From the NCBI GenBank assembly GCA_947174915.1, contig CAMWKV010000004.1, positions 1 to 38,293 on the forward strand: a stretch of DNA of 38,293 bases, given 5' to 3'. The translations under genes and the position numbers were made by a program. Source of the stretch: an uncultured Porphyromonadaceae bacterium (GTDB taxonomy: Bacteria; Bacteroidota; Bacteroidia; Bacteroidales; Muribaculaceae). Positions 8,981-17,005 of this stretch are shown here, piece after piece; the stretch's first letter is position 1; every line of letters starts with the position of its first letter. The notes under the pieces are model-generated. The model did no database searches. It was not told the origin of the DNA and worked only from the letters and a program-made list of their open reading frames with translations.

Positions 8981-9171
8981 TAGCGGACGTCGTAGCCCCC
9001 TGATATACAACACCCCCGCAGGTTCCTTGTGGTACTCTGCGGGGTGGTATTCCTGCGCGCTCTGTGGGGCGCTGTGGGGTGTCGCGTGCGGTGTGGGGCG
9101 CTGCGGGAGGGGATATTTGTAGGCTTATGGGCGCTCTGCAGGGGTGGTATGTCCCCGGCGCGGTGCGGGTG

Positions 9172-9732
9172 TCAGACGGTGAGGATTTCGCGCTCTTTGG
9201 CGGCGAAGATATCGTCAATGCGTTTGAGGAACTTGTCGTGAACCTTCTGCACGTTTGCCTCGGCGTCCTTTTCTACGTCCTCGGGCATACCCTGTTTCAC
9301 AGCCTTCTTGAGGCCGTCGATGGCATCGCGGCGGGCGTTGCGTACGCTCACCTTGGCGTTCTCGGCCTCGGCCTTGCACTGCTTCACGAGAGCTTTACGA
9401 CGCTCCTCGGTGAGAGGCGGGATGGAGAGGCGGATTACTTCGCCGTTGTTCTCAGGCATGATGCCCACCTCGGAGTTGATGATGGCCTTCTCGATAGCTT
9501 TGAACATCGATTTCTCCCAGGGGGTGATGACGATGGTGCGTGCGTCGGGTACGCTGATATTGGCTACATTGGAGATCGGAGCCATGGAGCCGTAGTACTC
9601 CACGCGTACGGCGTCGAGAATCTGAGGATTGGCTTTGCCGGCACGGATGCGGGCGAGGGTCTCGTCGAGGTATGCCACTGCCATTTCCATTTTCTCTTCG
9701 GCAGGAGCGATGTATGTCTTTGGGTCGGTCAT
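9172..9732 (-). CDS. frr: Ribosome recycling factor
   Basis: Frr splits post-termination ribosomes together with EF-G. The 186-residue product from ATG 9732 matches the usual 185-186 residues and the family pattern along its whole length: the [15 protein letters not shown] segment, the central [20 protein letters not shown] region and the C-terminal helix. A longer in-frame reading from TTG 9756 would overlap the pyrH stop and add eight non-conserved residues, so it was rejected. It lies 20 bp downstream of pyrH, a conserved bacterial pairing, and should be co-transcribed with it. Confidence 0.97.
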   Translation of the reverse strand: MTDPKTYIAPAEEKMEMAVAYLDETLARIRAGKANPQILDAVRVEYYGSMAPISNVANISVPDARTIVITPWEKSMFKAIEKAIINSEVGIMPENNGEVIRLSIPPLTEERRKALVKQCKAEAENAKVSVRNARRDAIDGLKKAVKQGMPEDVEKDAEANVQKVHDKFLKRIDDIFAAKEREILTV

Positions 9733-9752
9733 ATTGGGTAGTGTATTAATTG

Positions 9753-10463
9753 TCAATATACTAAGGTGCCGATATTCTCACCTGCGAGGACGCGTGCCAG
9801 ATTGCCCGGGGTGTCCATGTCGAATACGATGATTTTCATGCCGTTCTCGCGACAGAGGGTCGTTGCGGTGAGGTCCATTATCCGCAAGCCCTTGTTATAA
9901 ATCTCGTCGTAGGTGATCTTGTCGAACTTCGTGGCCGAGGGATCCTTTTCGGGGTCGGCGGTGTATATGCCGTCTACGCGTGTGCCCTTGAGCATCACGT
10001 CGGCCTTTATCTCGATGGCGCGGAGAGCCGAGCCGGTGTCGGTGGTGAAGTAGGGGTTGCCGGTGCCGCAGGAAATTATTACGACGGTGCCCTGCTTGAG
10101 GAGGTCGTCGGCTTTCTGTGTGCTGTAGGGCTCGCCTATGGGAGCCATAGGGATGGCGGTGAGCACGCGCGCGGGGCAGCCGCCGGCTTCGAGTGCCGAG
10201 GCCAGGGCGAGAGAGTTGATCACCGTGGCGAGCATGCCCATCTGGTCACCTTTGACGCGGTCGAAGCCCTTGGCAGCACCGCTGAGGCCGCGGAATATAT
10301 TACCGCCGCCGATGACGATACCTACCTGAGTGCCGGCAGCGGCTATGGCGCTGATCTGCTGTGCGTATTGGTCGAGGCGCTCGCGGTCGATGCCGTAGCC
10401 CTGATGACCCATGAGGCTTTCGCCGCTAAGTTTGAGAAGTATGCGTTTGTATGTCGGTTCCAT
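9753..10463 (-). CDS. pyrH: Uridylate kinase (UMP kinase)
   Basis: PyrH phosphorylates UMP to UDP in pyrimidine nucleotide synthesis. The 236-residue product starts [12 protein letters not shown], the amino-acid-kinase-fold phosphate-binding segment. It continues with the GGGNIFRG glycine loop, [20 protein letters not shown] and the [12 protein letters not shown] region of bacterial UMP kinases. ATG 10463 was preferred to the in-frame start at 10493 because the shorter form matches the family length and the -7 promoter element at 10481-10488 lies between the two. It is the first gene of the pyrH-frr pair. The enzyme is a cytoplasmic hexamer in characterised bacteria. Confidence 0.97.
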   Translation of the reverse strand: MEPTYKRILLKLSGESLMGHQGYGIDRERLDQYAQQISAIAAAGTQVGIVIGGGNIFRGLSGAAKGFDRVKGDQMGMLATVINSLALASALEAGGCPARVLTAIPMAPIGEPYSTQKADDLLKQGTVVIISCGTGNPYFTTDTGSALRAIEIKADVMLKGTRVDGIYTADPEKDPSATKFDKITYDEIYNKGLRIMDLTATTLCRENGMKIIVFDMDTPGNLARVLAGENIGTLVY

Positions 10464-10480
10464 ATAGGTGTGGATTTGTG

Positions 10481-10488
10481 CAAATTTA
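10481..10488 (-). promoter_or_regulatory. Probable -7 element for pyrH-frr
   Basis: Read on the - strand the site is TAAATTTG, a perfect TAnnTTTG match 17 bp upstream of the pyrH ATG. No clear TTTG lies 19-21 bp further upstream, so the promoter is incompletely supported. Confidence 0.5.
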
Positions 10489-10522
10489 GTCAATTATTTC
10501 GACATAGCTACACTAAGAGCAC

Positions 10523-10553
10523 AAAAAAACGCCGTCCCGGGTGGGGCGGCGTT
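10523..10553 (-). terminator. Intrinsic terminator after the 10575-11822 gene
   Basis: On the - strand a 7-bp stem (arms 10553-10547 and 10534-10528) with a GC-rich loop is followed by a run of seven or more T (10529-10523). It lies 22 bp beyond the stop of the secreted-protein gene and isolates it from pyrH. Confidence 0.85.
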
Positions 10554-10574
10554 CTGTATCATTGGTGTGTGAGA

Positions 10575-11822
10575 TTACTTGAAGAGTACCTTGGTGGCGG
10601 TGTTGCCCTGACGACGGATGTAGAGGCCGGCTTCGGGGTTCTGTACCTTCACGCCCTGGAGGTTGAAGTATTCAACGGGAGCATTCTCGGCAGCGACTCC
10701 TTCCACGCCACTTTCGCGGGTGATGACGAGTGTGCTCACGGCGGGAGAAGCGTACTCGGGCTGCATGTTCTGAGTGTCCATGATGAATGTGCTCTCTTCG
10801 GGGAAGGTGATGGTGACGGTGTTGCCTTCTTCCTTCATGTAGATCTTCTCAGCGTCGGGAGTGGTTGTACCCGCTGCCTCTTGGTAGTAGTAGCTCATAG
10901 AACCTACATAGTAGAGGACGCCCTGAGTAGGACCGAAGTCGAGGGATGCGAGGGGCATTACGATATTGCTGCGGTCGGTGATGTCGAGAGTCCATTCGGG
11001 GCTTTCGTACATACCCCAACCGTTGGCTGTATAGAAGCCCTTGGCGGCATCCTTGATGATGAGGGTGTTGGGCTCGTCCTCGTAGTAGGTAACGTCTACT
11101 TCGTAGGGTGCGATTTCCATAGCGCTGCCATTGCTGCCACGGAAGAGGGGCGAGAATACACGCTCGGTGAATACAGCCTTGCCGTAAAGTACTTCCTGGG
11201 GCAGAGCTGCGGGGTCGATGAACATGTTGGAGTAGGAGAGAACGTACCAACCGAGATCTTCCTGTGCGGGGTCACCGGCAGCGAAGATATCGTACTGGTT
11301 GAAGAAGATACCCTCGCTGGTGAAAGTACCGGTAAGGGCGGGAGCGGCAACGCCATTGTTGAGGGCGCCTGTCTCGGGATCTACAGTCTTGGCGTATAAG
11401 TATACGGGGCCGTCGCTGTCGGAGAAGAGGAGCTGCTGGGGGATGGTGAGGGTACCTTTCTCAAGGTCAACTGTAGCTTTCACGTCGTAAGACACGGTGG
11501 AGCTCATTACGAACATACCGCTGATGGTAGCATCGTTGCCGTCGAGTGTGATCTGGATGTTGGTGGCCTGGAGCTGATCGGGGTCATCATTTCCCTTCAG
11601 GCTATAGAAAGCCCAGATGTACTTGCCGTCTTCGGCGAGAGAGGCAGCCTTGGCGGGGGCTGACTTTGCGGGGAGCTTAAGCTTGGCACCGTCGATGGTC
11701 TTTGCGGTGGTGGATACGGCAGCAGTGCGGAGGACGGGAGCCTGGGTGGCCTGCTGGCGGGTTGCGGCCGATGCGGTAAAGCCGAGAGCGGCAGCAAGAG
11801 CAAATGCGTAGAATTTCTTCAT
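10575..11822 (-). CDS. Secreted protein with sorting-type C-terminal domain
   Basis: I do not recognise a catalytic family in this 415-residue protein. The N-terminus is a clear signal peptide (about 1-19, ending ASA). A low-complexity Ala/Lys/Thr linker covers about residues 20-65. The middle is beta-rich, with repeated short strands and many Tyr, Asp and Gly residues. The last 50 residues, with the segment VEYFNLQGVKVQNPEAGLYI and the ending KVLFK, resemble the type IX secretion sorting domain common in Bacteroidales surface proteins. That suggests export to the cell surface, but this is an inference because no secretion-system gene is in the window. It is transcribed alone from a consensus promoter with a roughly 105-nt leader, and ends at an intrinsic terminator. 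Confidence 0.8.
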   Translation of the reverse strand: MKKFYAFALAAALGFTASAATRQQATQAPVLRTAAVSTTAKTIDGAKLKLPAKSAPAKAASLAEDGKYIWAFYSLKGNDDPDQLQATNIQITLDGNDATISGMFVMSSTVSYDVKATVDLEKGTLTIPQQLLFSDSDGPVYLYAKTVDPETGALNNGVAAPALTGTFTSEGIFFNQYDIFAAGDPAQEDLGWYVLSYSNMFIDPAALPQEVLYGKAVFTERVFSPLFRGSNGSAMEIAPYEVDVTYYEDEPNTLIIKDAAKGFYTANGWGMYESPEWTLDITDRSNIVMPLASLDFGPTQGVLYYVGSMSYYYQEAAGTTTPDAEKIYMKEEGNTVTITFPEESTFIMDTQNMQPEYASPAVSTLVITRESGVEGVAAENAPVEYFNLQGVKVQNPEAGLYIRRQGNTATKVLFK

Positions 11823-11934
11823 GCCTTAAAAATTGCTTTGTTTTGTGTGAAACAAATTGGAGTAAGTACTATGTCGCTCGCCATGGTAGACTCTTGAAAA
11901 TTGGATATACCAGAACTCTGCTTGAGCGACGCCA

Positions 11935-11966
11935 CAAAATTAGAAAGAGTATTTTAAAAATGCAAA
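11935..11966 (-). promoter_or_regulatory. Promoter for the 10575-11822 gene
   Basis: On the - strand: TTTG (11966-11963), a 20-bp spacer and TAATTTTG (11942-11935), a perfect match to both consensus elements. The predicted leader is about 105 nt, long for this window. Confidence 0.8.
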
Positions 11967-12232
11967 CATTTTTCCATAAAATTTTTTTTAATGTGGAAAT
12001 TTGCTCATTTTCGTCGCGTTCTTCCCCTCACGGCTGCTGCTGATACGCTTGGAATTTACCACAAGCGGTTGCAAGTGTTCGCCCCGGCTCGTGAAGAAAG
12101 TGGGATTTCCTTCTATATAATAATAAGTAGTACACTGCGGCCGACACGAGGCGGCCTGAGAGCTTGCACACCCTCTCGGCAGACTGCAAGAGAGGCCTTG
12201 AAGAAAAAATCTCAAAAAAAGTGCTGAAAAAA

Positions 12233-12264
12233 TTTGGTCGGGTCAAAAAAAGTGTCTAACTTTG
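12233..12264 (+). promoter_or_regulatory. Promoter for tRNA-Gln
   Basis: TTTG (12233-12236), a 20-bp spacer and TAACTTTG (12257-12264) match both Bacteroidetes elements exactly. The tRNA begins 34 bp after the -7 element. Confidence 0.8.
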
Positions 12265-12298
12265 CAGCGCAAAAGGGAAACAACCCCGCGCAACACCT

Positions 12299-12369
12299 TG
12301 CCTTGTGGTGTAATGGTAGCACGTCGGATTCTGGTTCCGCCTGTGAGGGTTCGAATCCTTCCAAGGCAA
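12299..12369 (+). tRNA. tRNA-Gln, anticodon CUG
   Basis: A 71-nt cloverleaf can be folded. The 7-bp acceptor stem is TGCCTTG with CAAGGCA. The D arm has stem GTG/CAC and a loop containing GGT. The anticodon arm has loop TTCTGGT (anticodon CTG, reading CAG). The variable loop has 4 nt, and the T arm is GAGGG-TTCGAAT-CCTTC. The discriminator is A and CCA is not encoded. The outermost anticodon-stem pair (T with C) is mismatched. A consensus promoter lies upstream and an intrinsic terminator directly downstream, so it is a single-gene transcript. Confidence 0.93.
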
Positions 12370-12375
12370 CAAAGC

Positions 12376-12413
12376 AAAATCGCAACAGACTTCAAGTCCG
12401 TTGCGATTTTTTT
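12376..12413 (+). terminator. Intrinsic terminator after tRNA-Gln
   Basis: An 11-bp outer stem (arms 12376-12386 and 12400-12410) encloses an inner palindrome GACTTCAAGTC and is followed by a T-run. It starts 7 bp after the tRNA. Confidence 0.88.
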
Positions 12414-12525
12414 GTTGTATCCGGCCTGCGGGATTCTCCCGCCTCCGGCTTGCGGGGCGGGAGATTAATTGATGTGTGGGTGGCAGGAAATGCGCCGCGG
12501 TGATGGATGGCCCGAAAATTTTTTG

Positions 12526-12533
12526 TACTTTTG
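12526..12533 (+). promoter_or_regulatory. Probable -7 element for the DPP IV operon
   Basis: TACTTTTG matches TAnnTTTG and lies 30 bp upstream of the ATG at 12564. There is no TTTG at the expected distance for the -33 element, so support is partial. Confidence 0.5.
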
Positions 12534-12563
12534 CAGTCAGAATACTTAATTTCTTGTGTTGAT

Positions 12564-14759
12564 ATGAAATTACGACATATCATGCTTAGTGTGGCGCTCG
12601 CCGCAGCTGCATCCGTCACCGCCGCCGTGCCTATGCGCGACAGTCATGTGGGCGCCCTGGCCGACTACTGCGCGCCCGCCAACCGTCCCGCCTCCGTCGA
12701 CATCACCTTCATGCCCGACGGCCTGACCTATGCGCAGCTCAGCGCCGACGGCAAGCGTATCGTGGCCGTCAATATCGCCGACGGCAAGGAGGCCGAGACA
12801 CTGTTCGATATCACATACACCCGCGAGACTACCCTGCCGGACTTCGAAGGCTTCATCCTGAGCCCGGATGCCTCGAAGATACTCGTGTGGCGCAACAGCG
12901 AGCCCGTCTATCGACGTTCCTTCACGGCGCAGTACTATGTGTATGAGCGTCGTTCACGTCTGCTCCGTCCGCTGTCGACCGACCACACGCGCCAAAGCGT
13001 GCCCCTCTTCTCGCCCGATTCGCGCATGGTAGCCTTCGTGGCCGACAATAATATATACGCCGCCAAGCTCGACTATCAGACAGAGGTCCCCGTTACCACC
13101 GACGGCAGTGCCGGCAATATCATCAACGGCGCTACCGACTGGACCTATGAGGAGGAGTTCACCACCACCTCGCTCATGGCCTGGGCGCCCGACAACCTGA
13201 CGCTCTGCTATGTGCGCTCCGACGAGAGCATGGTACCCGTCTACACCCTGCCGCTCTATCAGGGCACCTGTCATCCCATGGATCAGTATCGCCTGTATCC
13301 CGGCACGATGTCGTACAAATACCCCGTCGCCGGCGAACCGAATTCGGCGGTATCGCTGCACAGCTACGACGTGGAGACCCGCAAGACCAAGGAACTCGTA
13401 TTCCCCGAAGGCAATCCATATTACATCCCCCGCATAGAGTATGGCCCCTCCGAGACGCAACTGATGGTATGCACCCTCAACCGCGACCAGAACCGTTTCG
13501 AACTCTTCTCCGTCAATCCCAAGTCGACCGTATCACGATCGCTCTACACCTGCGAGAGCAAGGCGTGGATAGAGCCGCAGATGTATGAGAAAATACACTT
13601 CGGCAGCAACGGATTCGTGGTGGCCGATGACAGCGACGGCTACACACGCCTCTACCGCTACAGCTACGCCGGTGCCTCGATGGGCGTAATCAGTCAGCCC
13701 GATGTCGACGCCACCGAGTACTACGGTAGCGACGCCGCCGGCAATCACTATTTCCAGGCAGCAGCCCCCACCCCCATGGACCGTACTGTCTACTGCCGCG
13801 ATGCCAAGGGTCGTATCACAGCCATCTCCGCTGAAGGTGGTACCTCTAACGCCGCCTTCGCCCCCGGCTGCAAGGCCTACACGCTGACACATAGCGACAT
13901 CAGCACCCCGCCCGTCACCACTCTGCACCGTGCCGACGGACGTAAGCTCCGCACCTTGGAGGATAATAGCTCCTACGCCGCACGCACGGCGCCTAAGATG
14001 CCACAGAAAGAATTCTTCACCTTCGACGCCTCCGGCACCACCCTCAACGGCTACATCGTACGTCCGCGCGACTTCGACCCATCGCGTCGTTATCCCGTGA
14101 TAATGAGCCAGTACAGTGGTCCCGGATCGCAGCAGGTACTCAACCGCTGGAGTCTCGATTGGGAGGCCTATTTTGCCTCGCAGGGCTATGTGATAGTATG
14201 CGTCGACGGTCACGGCACGGGAGGTCGCGGAGCCGCATTCCGCACCTCGGTGTACCGTCGCCTCGGCGAACTCGAGACCGCCGACCAGAATGCCGCCGCA
14301 CGCTATGCCGCCTCGCTTCCATATACCGATGCCAATGCCATAGGTATCTACGGCTGGAGCTACGGCGGCTATCAGTCGCTGATGTGCGCCACCTCCGACG
14401 GAGCACCATTCGCAGCAGCAGTGGCCATAGCTCCCGTCACCGACTGGCGTTTCTACGACACCGTCTACACCGAGCGCTACATGCTCACCCCGCAGCAGAA
14501 CGAGACCGGCTACAACCGTTCATCCGTCCTCGGCCGCGCCCTCAACCTGCAGTGTCCCGCCCTGCTGATGTACGGCACCGCCGACGACAACGTGCACCCC
14601 GCCAACAGCCTCAGCTTCGTGTCGACCCTCCAGAGCGCAGGCATACTGTGCGATATGTTCGTCTTCCCGAACATGAACCACTCCATCAACGGCTGCAACG
14701 CCCGCCAGGTGGTGTACGCCCGCATGCTGTCGTACTTCAATGAACATCTCAAAAAGTAA
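12564..14759 (+). CDS. Dipeptidyl peptidase IV (S9 family)
   Basis: This 731-residue secreted serine peptidase is expected to release N-terminal X-Pro or X-Ala dipeptides from peptides in the periplasm. A signal peptide covers about 1-21. An N-terminal beta-propeller follows, containing DWTYEEEF (about 192-199), the glutamate pair that binds the substrate amino terminus and distinguishes DPP IV from other S9 enzymes. The C-terminal alpha/beta-hydrolase domain has GWSYGG (Ser599), ADDNVH (Asp about 675) and NMNHSI (His706), a complete triad. ATG 12564 was chosen over the in-frame start at 12507 because it gives a proper signal peptide and the -7 element lies between the two. It heads a packed operon with the membrane protein, miaA and a secreted unknown. 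Confidence 0.95.
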   Translation: MKLRHIMLSVALAAAASVTAAVPMRDSHVGALADYCAPANRPASVDITFMPDGLTYAQLSADGKRIVAVNIADGKEAETLFDITYTRETTLPDFEGFILSPDASKILVWRNSEPVYRRSFTAQYYVYERRSRLLRPLSTDHTRQSVPLFSPDSRMVAFVADNNIYAAKLDYQTEVPVTTDGSAGNIINGATDWTYEEEFTTTSLMAWAPDNLTLCYVRSDESMVPVYTLPLYQGTCHPMDQYRLYPGTMSYKYPVAGEPNSAVSLHSYDVETRKTKELVFPEGNPYYIPRIEYGPSETQLMVCTLNRDQNRFELFSVNPKSTVSRSLYTCESKAWIEPQMYEKIHFGSNGFVVADDSDGYTRLYRYSYAGASMGVISQPDVDATEYYGSDAAGNHYFQAAAPTPMDRTVYCRDAKGRITAISAEGGTSNAAFAPGCKAYTLTHSDISTPPVTTLHRADGRKLRTLEDNSSYAARTAPKMPQKEFFTFDASGTTLNGYIVRPRDFDPSRRYPVIMSQYSGPGSQQVLNRWSLDWEAYFASQGYVIVCVDGHGTGGRGAAFRTSVYRRLGELETADQNAAARYAASLPYTDANAIGIYGWSYGGYQSLMCATSDGAPFAAAVAIAPVTDWRFYDTVYTERYMLTPQQNETGYNRSSVLGRALNLQCPALLMYGTADDNVHPANSLSFVSTLQSAGILCDMFVFPNMNHSINGCNARQVVYARMLSYFNEHLKK

Positions 14760-14765
14760 TACGCC

Positions 14766-16088
14766 TTGATAAAGACAGATACCGAGATAGGACGCTTGAT
14801 GCTGAGGTTATGGCGTACGTGGGCCGTAGCCTTCGGCTCGCTCATACTGCCGCTGCTGCTCGTCACCGTAGGGGTGCCGCGTCTGTGGATACCCTTCGTA
14901 TGCATCGTGGAGGTGTGGGCGCTCATGACGCTTATCAAGTCGCAGCCCGTGGATGTCAACCGCACAAGCACCATCGTGCTGACGGTAGCCTCGCGGGCGC
15001 TTTTGTTGACAGCGCTGGTTATGCTCATCATTGTCATACTATGCACAGACTGGCTCGTGCCGACGGTAATCTACCTCAATCTGTACAATACCGAGATACC
15101 CTTCATCACCTCCCTGGTGATATTCCCCATTACTGCCATCACTTGCCTGGTGTGGCTCTACTGCGGTCTGGCCGGTAACTACTACCGCAACAGCCAGCGC
15201 CGCAACGGCTACTATGTGGGCGATAACCTTACCGCCACCCTCTACTACCGTGAGACGCGCTATCAGATGCGCATCCTCCTGGTGGTGTCGCTCGTCATTG
15301 CCTCATGTGAGTACTGGTACTATTTCACCCGATATATCAACACCAATGTCAACCGCCCGGACAACTTCTTCTTCAACTGGTTGCCCATGGGTGTCTATGT
15401 GCTGTCGCTCCTCTTCATGGGTGGACGATACTCGTCGATGGAGCAGATTTTCAACTCCGTAGGCAACACCTTTGCCCGTCACCGCAACCGCACCGTCATC
15501 CGTTTCCTCCTGCTCTGCGGCGATGATATACTGCTGCGTTGTGATGCCGACGACCAGTGGGATACACCCTTCGTGGCCACGGCGAACTCCGGCACCGACC
15601 GGGGCGAGCACCGCGCGCGCCTGCTGATGGAGGACCTCTGCGGCCACAAGGATTTCACTCTCCGCTACTGCTTCACCAACGAGGGTCTCGCCGCCGGCTC
15701 CACGCTCGTACACTATGCCGTATTCATTGCCCCCGAGCGTCGCGAAGCCTTCGGCGCCGTAGAGGACAACTGGTTCACACCCTATATGCTGGACCGCGCG
15801 CTTAGCTCCAATATGCTCTCGCCCATGCTCGCCAACGAGCTCTACCGCATACACACCATCACGCTGGCCTGGAAGACCTACGACCGCCGTGGCCAGCGCC
15901 TGTATCCCATACGCCACTACCGTCCTACCTTCCGCTTCCGCGACTTGCCCAAGTGGCAGGTGGACTACGATGACCAGACATGGTTCGACGTGGCACATAA
16001 TAATGAAGATCGCCCCTTCTTCCGTCTACGTCGCATCTGGGGTCGCCTCACCGGCATCTTGCGTCGCCGTCAAAGTACACAGTCATGA
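14766..16088 (+). CDS. Polytopic membrane protein with possible degenerate Nudix-fold tail
   Basis: I do not recognise a named family. The 440-residue product has about five hydrophobic segments in residues 1-225 (near 14-50, 61-95, 103-130, 143-162 and 176-200). A soluble domain of about 200 residues follows. Within it, about residues 240-330 read as a beta strand (RFLLLCGDDILLRC), then GEHRARLLMEDLCG, then another strand (VHYAVFIA). This resembles a Nudix box in spacing, but the key RExxEE glutamates are mostly missing, so hydrolase activity is doubtful. The start is uncertain: TTG 14766 is 6 bp after the DPP IV stop, and ATG 14799 would remove 11 residues. The stop overlaps the miaA start in ATGA, so translation is probably coupled. 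Membrane location is well supported; the Nudix relation is an inference. Confidence 0.7.
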   Translation: MIKTDTEIGRLMLRLWRTWAVAFGSLILPLLLVTVGVPRLWIPFVCIVEVWALMTLIKSQPVDVNRTSTIVLTVASRALLLTALVMLIIVILCTDWLVPTVIYLNLYNTEIPFITSLVIFPITAITCLVWLYCGLAGNYYRNSQRRNGYYVGDNLTATLYYRETRYQMRILLVVSLVIASCEYWYYFTRYINTNVNRPDNFFFNWLPMGVYVLSLLFMGGRYSSMEQIFNSVGNTFARHRNRTVIRFLLLCGDDILLRCDADDQWDTPFVATANSGTDRGEHRARLLMEDLCGHKDFTLRYCFTNEGLAAGSTLVHYAVFIAPERREAFGAVEDNWFTPYMLDRALSSNMLSPMLANELYRIHTITLAWKTYDRRGQRLYPIRHYRPTFRFRDLPKWQVDYDDQTWFDVAHNNEDRPFFRLRRIWGRLTGILRRRQSTQS

Positions 16089-17005
16089 GTAAACGCGCCA
16101 TTGCAGTGGTAGGACCTACGGCCTGCGGCAAGACACGCCGCGGCGTCGACGTGGCTCTTGCCCTCAAGGGCGAAATAATCAGTGCCGACAGCCGTCAGAT
16201 ATATCGCGGCATGGATGTGGGTACGGGCAAGGACCTCGCCGACTATCCCGACGGGCTGCCCTATCACATGATAGACATCGCCCCGGCCGGCTACCGCTAC
16301 AACCTCTACGAGTATCTGCGGGACGCCCGTCGAGCCTGTGAGGAAGTGGAGGCGCGCGGTGCAGTGCCCGTCATCGTCGGCGGCACGGGATTGTATGTGG
16401 AGTCGCTGCTGAAAGGTACAGTGCTACCCACCGTGCCTTGTAATACGGAGCTGCGCGAATCGCTCAAGGGCAAGACCCTGGAGGAACTCGCCGACATCCT
16501 CGGGCGCCTCAAGACGCTACACAATGTCACAGACATCGACACTGCCCAGCGTGCCATCCGCGCCATAGAGATAGAGCAGTACTACCTCGAACACCCCGAA
16601 GAGGCTGCCCTCGCTCGCAATCCGCGTCCTTTGGACGCTGTCATAATAGGCATCGACATTCCCCGCGACGAGCGTCGCCGCCTCATCACCGAGCGCCTCC
16701 GCCGACGCCTCGACAGCGAGAACATGCTCGATGAAGTGAGCCGCCTCCTCGCCGAAGGCATAGCTCCCGACGACCTCATCTACTACGGACTCGAATACAA
16801 ATTCCTCACCCTCCACGTCATAGGTCGCTTGTCGCGAGCCGAGATGGAGGAAGGACTTGAGACAGCAATACATCAGTTCGCCAAGCGCCAGATGACATGG
16901 TTCAGAGGCATGGAGCGACGCGGATTCACCATCCATTGGTTGCCCTACGATATGCCCTGCGATGAATTCGTTGACACCGTAACAAAGATCTACACAGCCC
17001 CATGA
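16085..17005 (+). CDS. miaA: tRNA dimethylallyltransferase
   Basis: MiaA adds a dimethylallyl group to adenine 37 of tRNAs that read codons starting with U. The 306-residue product has the P-loop GPTACGKT near the N-terminus, then ISADSRQIYRGMDVGTGKD and the HMIDI and GGTGLYVESLLKG segments of the family. QRAIRAIE and the QFAKRQMTWFRG motif follow in the tRNA-binding part. Length is normal. It overlaps the upstream membrane gene by 4 bp (ATGA) and the downstream secreted-protein gene by another ATGA, so all are likely one transcript. No odd residues were seen. Confidence 0.96.
   Translation: MSKRAIAVVGPTACGKTRRGVDVALALKGEIISADSRQIYRGMDVGTGKDLADYPDGLPYHMIDIAPAGYRYNLYEYLRDARRACEEVEARGAVPVIVGGTGLYVESLLKGTVLPTVPCNTELRESLKGKTLEELADILGRLKTLHNVTDIDTAQRAIRAIEIEQYYLEHPEEAALARNPRPLDAVIIGIDIPRDERRRLITERLRRRLDSENMLDEVSRLLAEGIAPDDLIYYGLEYKFLTLHVIGRLSRAEMEEGLETAIHQFAKRQMTWFRGMERRGFTIHWLPYDMPCDEFVDTVTKIYTAP

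Larger units (their letters stand above)
8755..9171. other. 417-bp gene-free spacer between the M16 gene and frr
   Basis: No credible gene was seen on either strand. The spacer holds the M16 terminator, a 10-bp-period repeat (8941-8980) and a G-rich stretch (about 9035-9170) with several GGGG runs on the + strand. Part of the G-rich stretch is repeated: CTCTGCGGGGTGGTAT at about 9037 recurs as CTCTGCAGGGGTGGTAT at about 9134. It lies between the 3' ends of two convergent genes. Confidence 0.6.
11823..12298. other. 476-bp gene-free spacer upstream of tRNA-Gln
   Basis: No credible protein gene was seen. The left part is the leader and promoter of the secreted-protein gene (11823-11966), and the right end holds the tRNA promoter (12233-12264). 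Between them, 12153-12197 can form an interrupted hairpin: GGCCT (12153-12157) with AGGCC (12193-12197), and CTTGCA (12163-12168) with TGCAAG (12185-12190). Confidence 0.5.

Noticed and set aside
10368-11399. A 343-codon + strand frame spanning pyrH and the secreted-protein gene
   Set aside because: It crosses two - strand genes and a strong terminator and has shadow composition.
12370-12413. Possible integration site at the 3' end of the tRNA-Gln gene
   Set aside because: No repeat of the tRNA end, integrase or foreign-looking block follows; the sequence is a simple terminator and then an ordinary operon.
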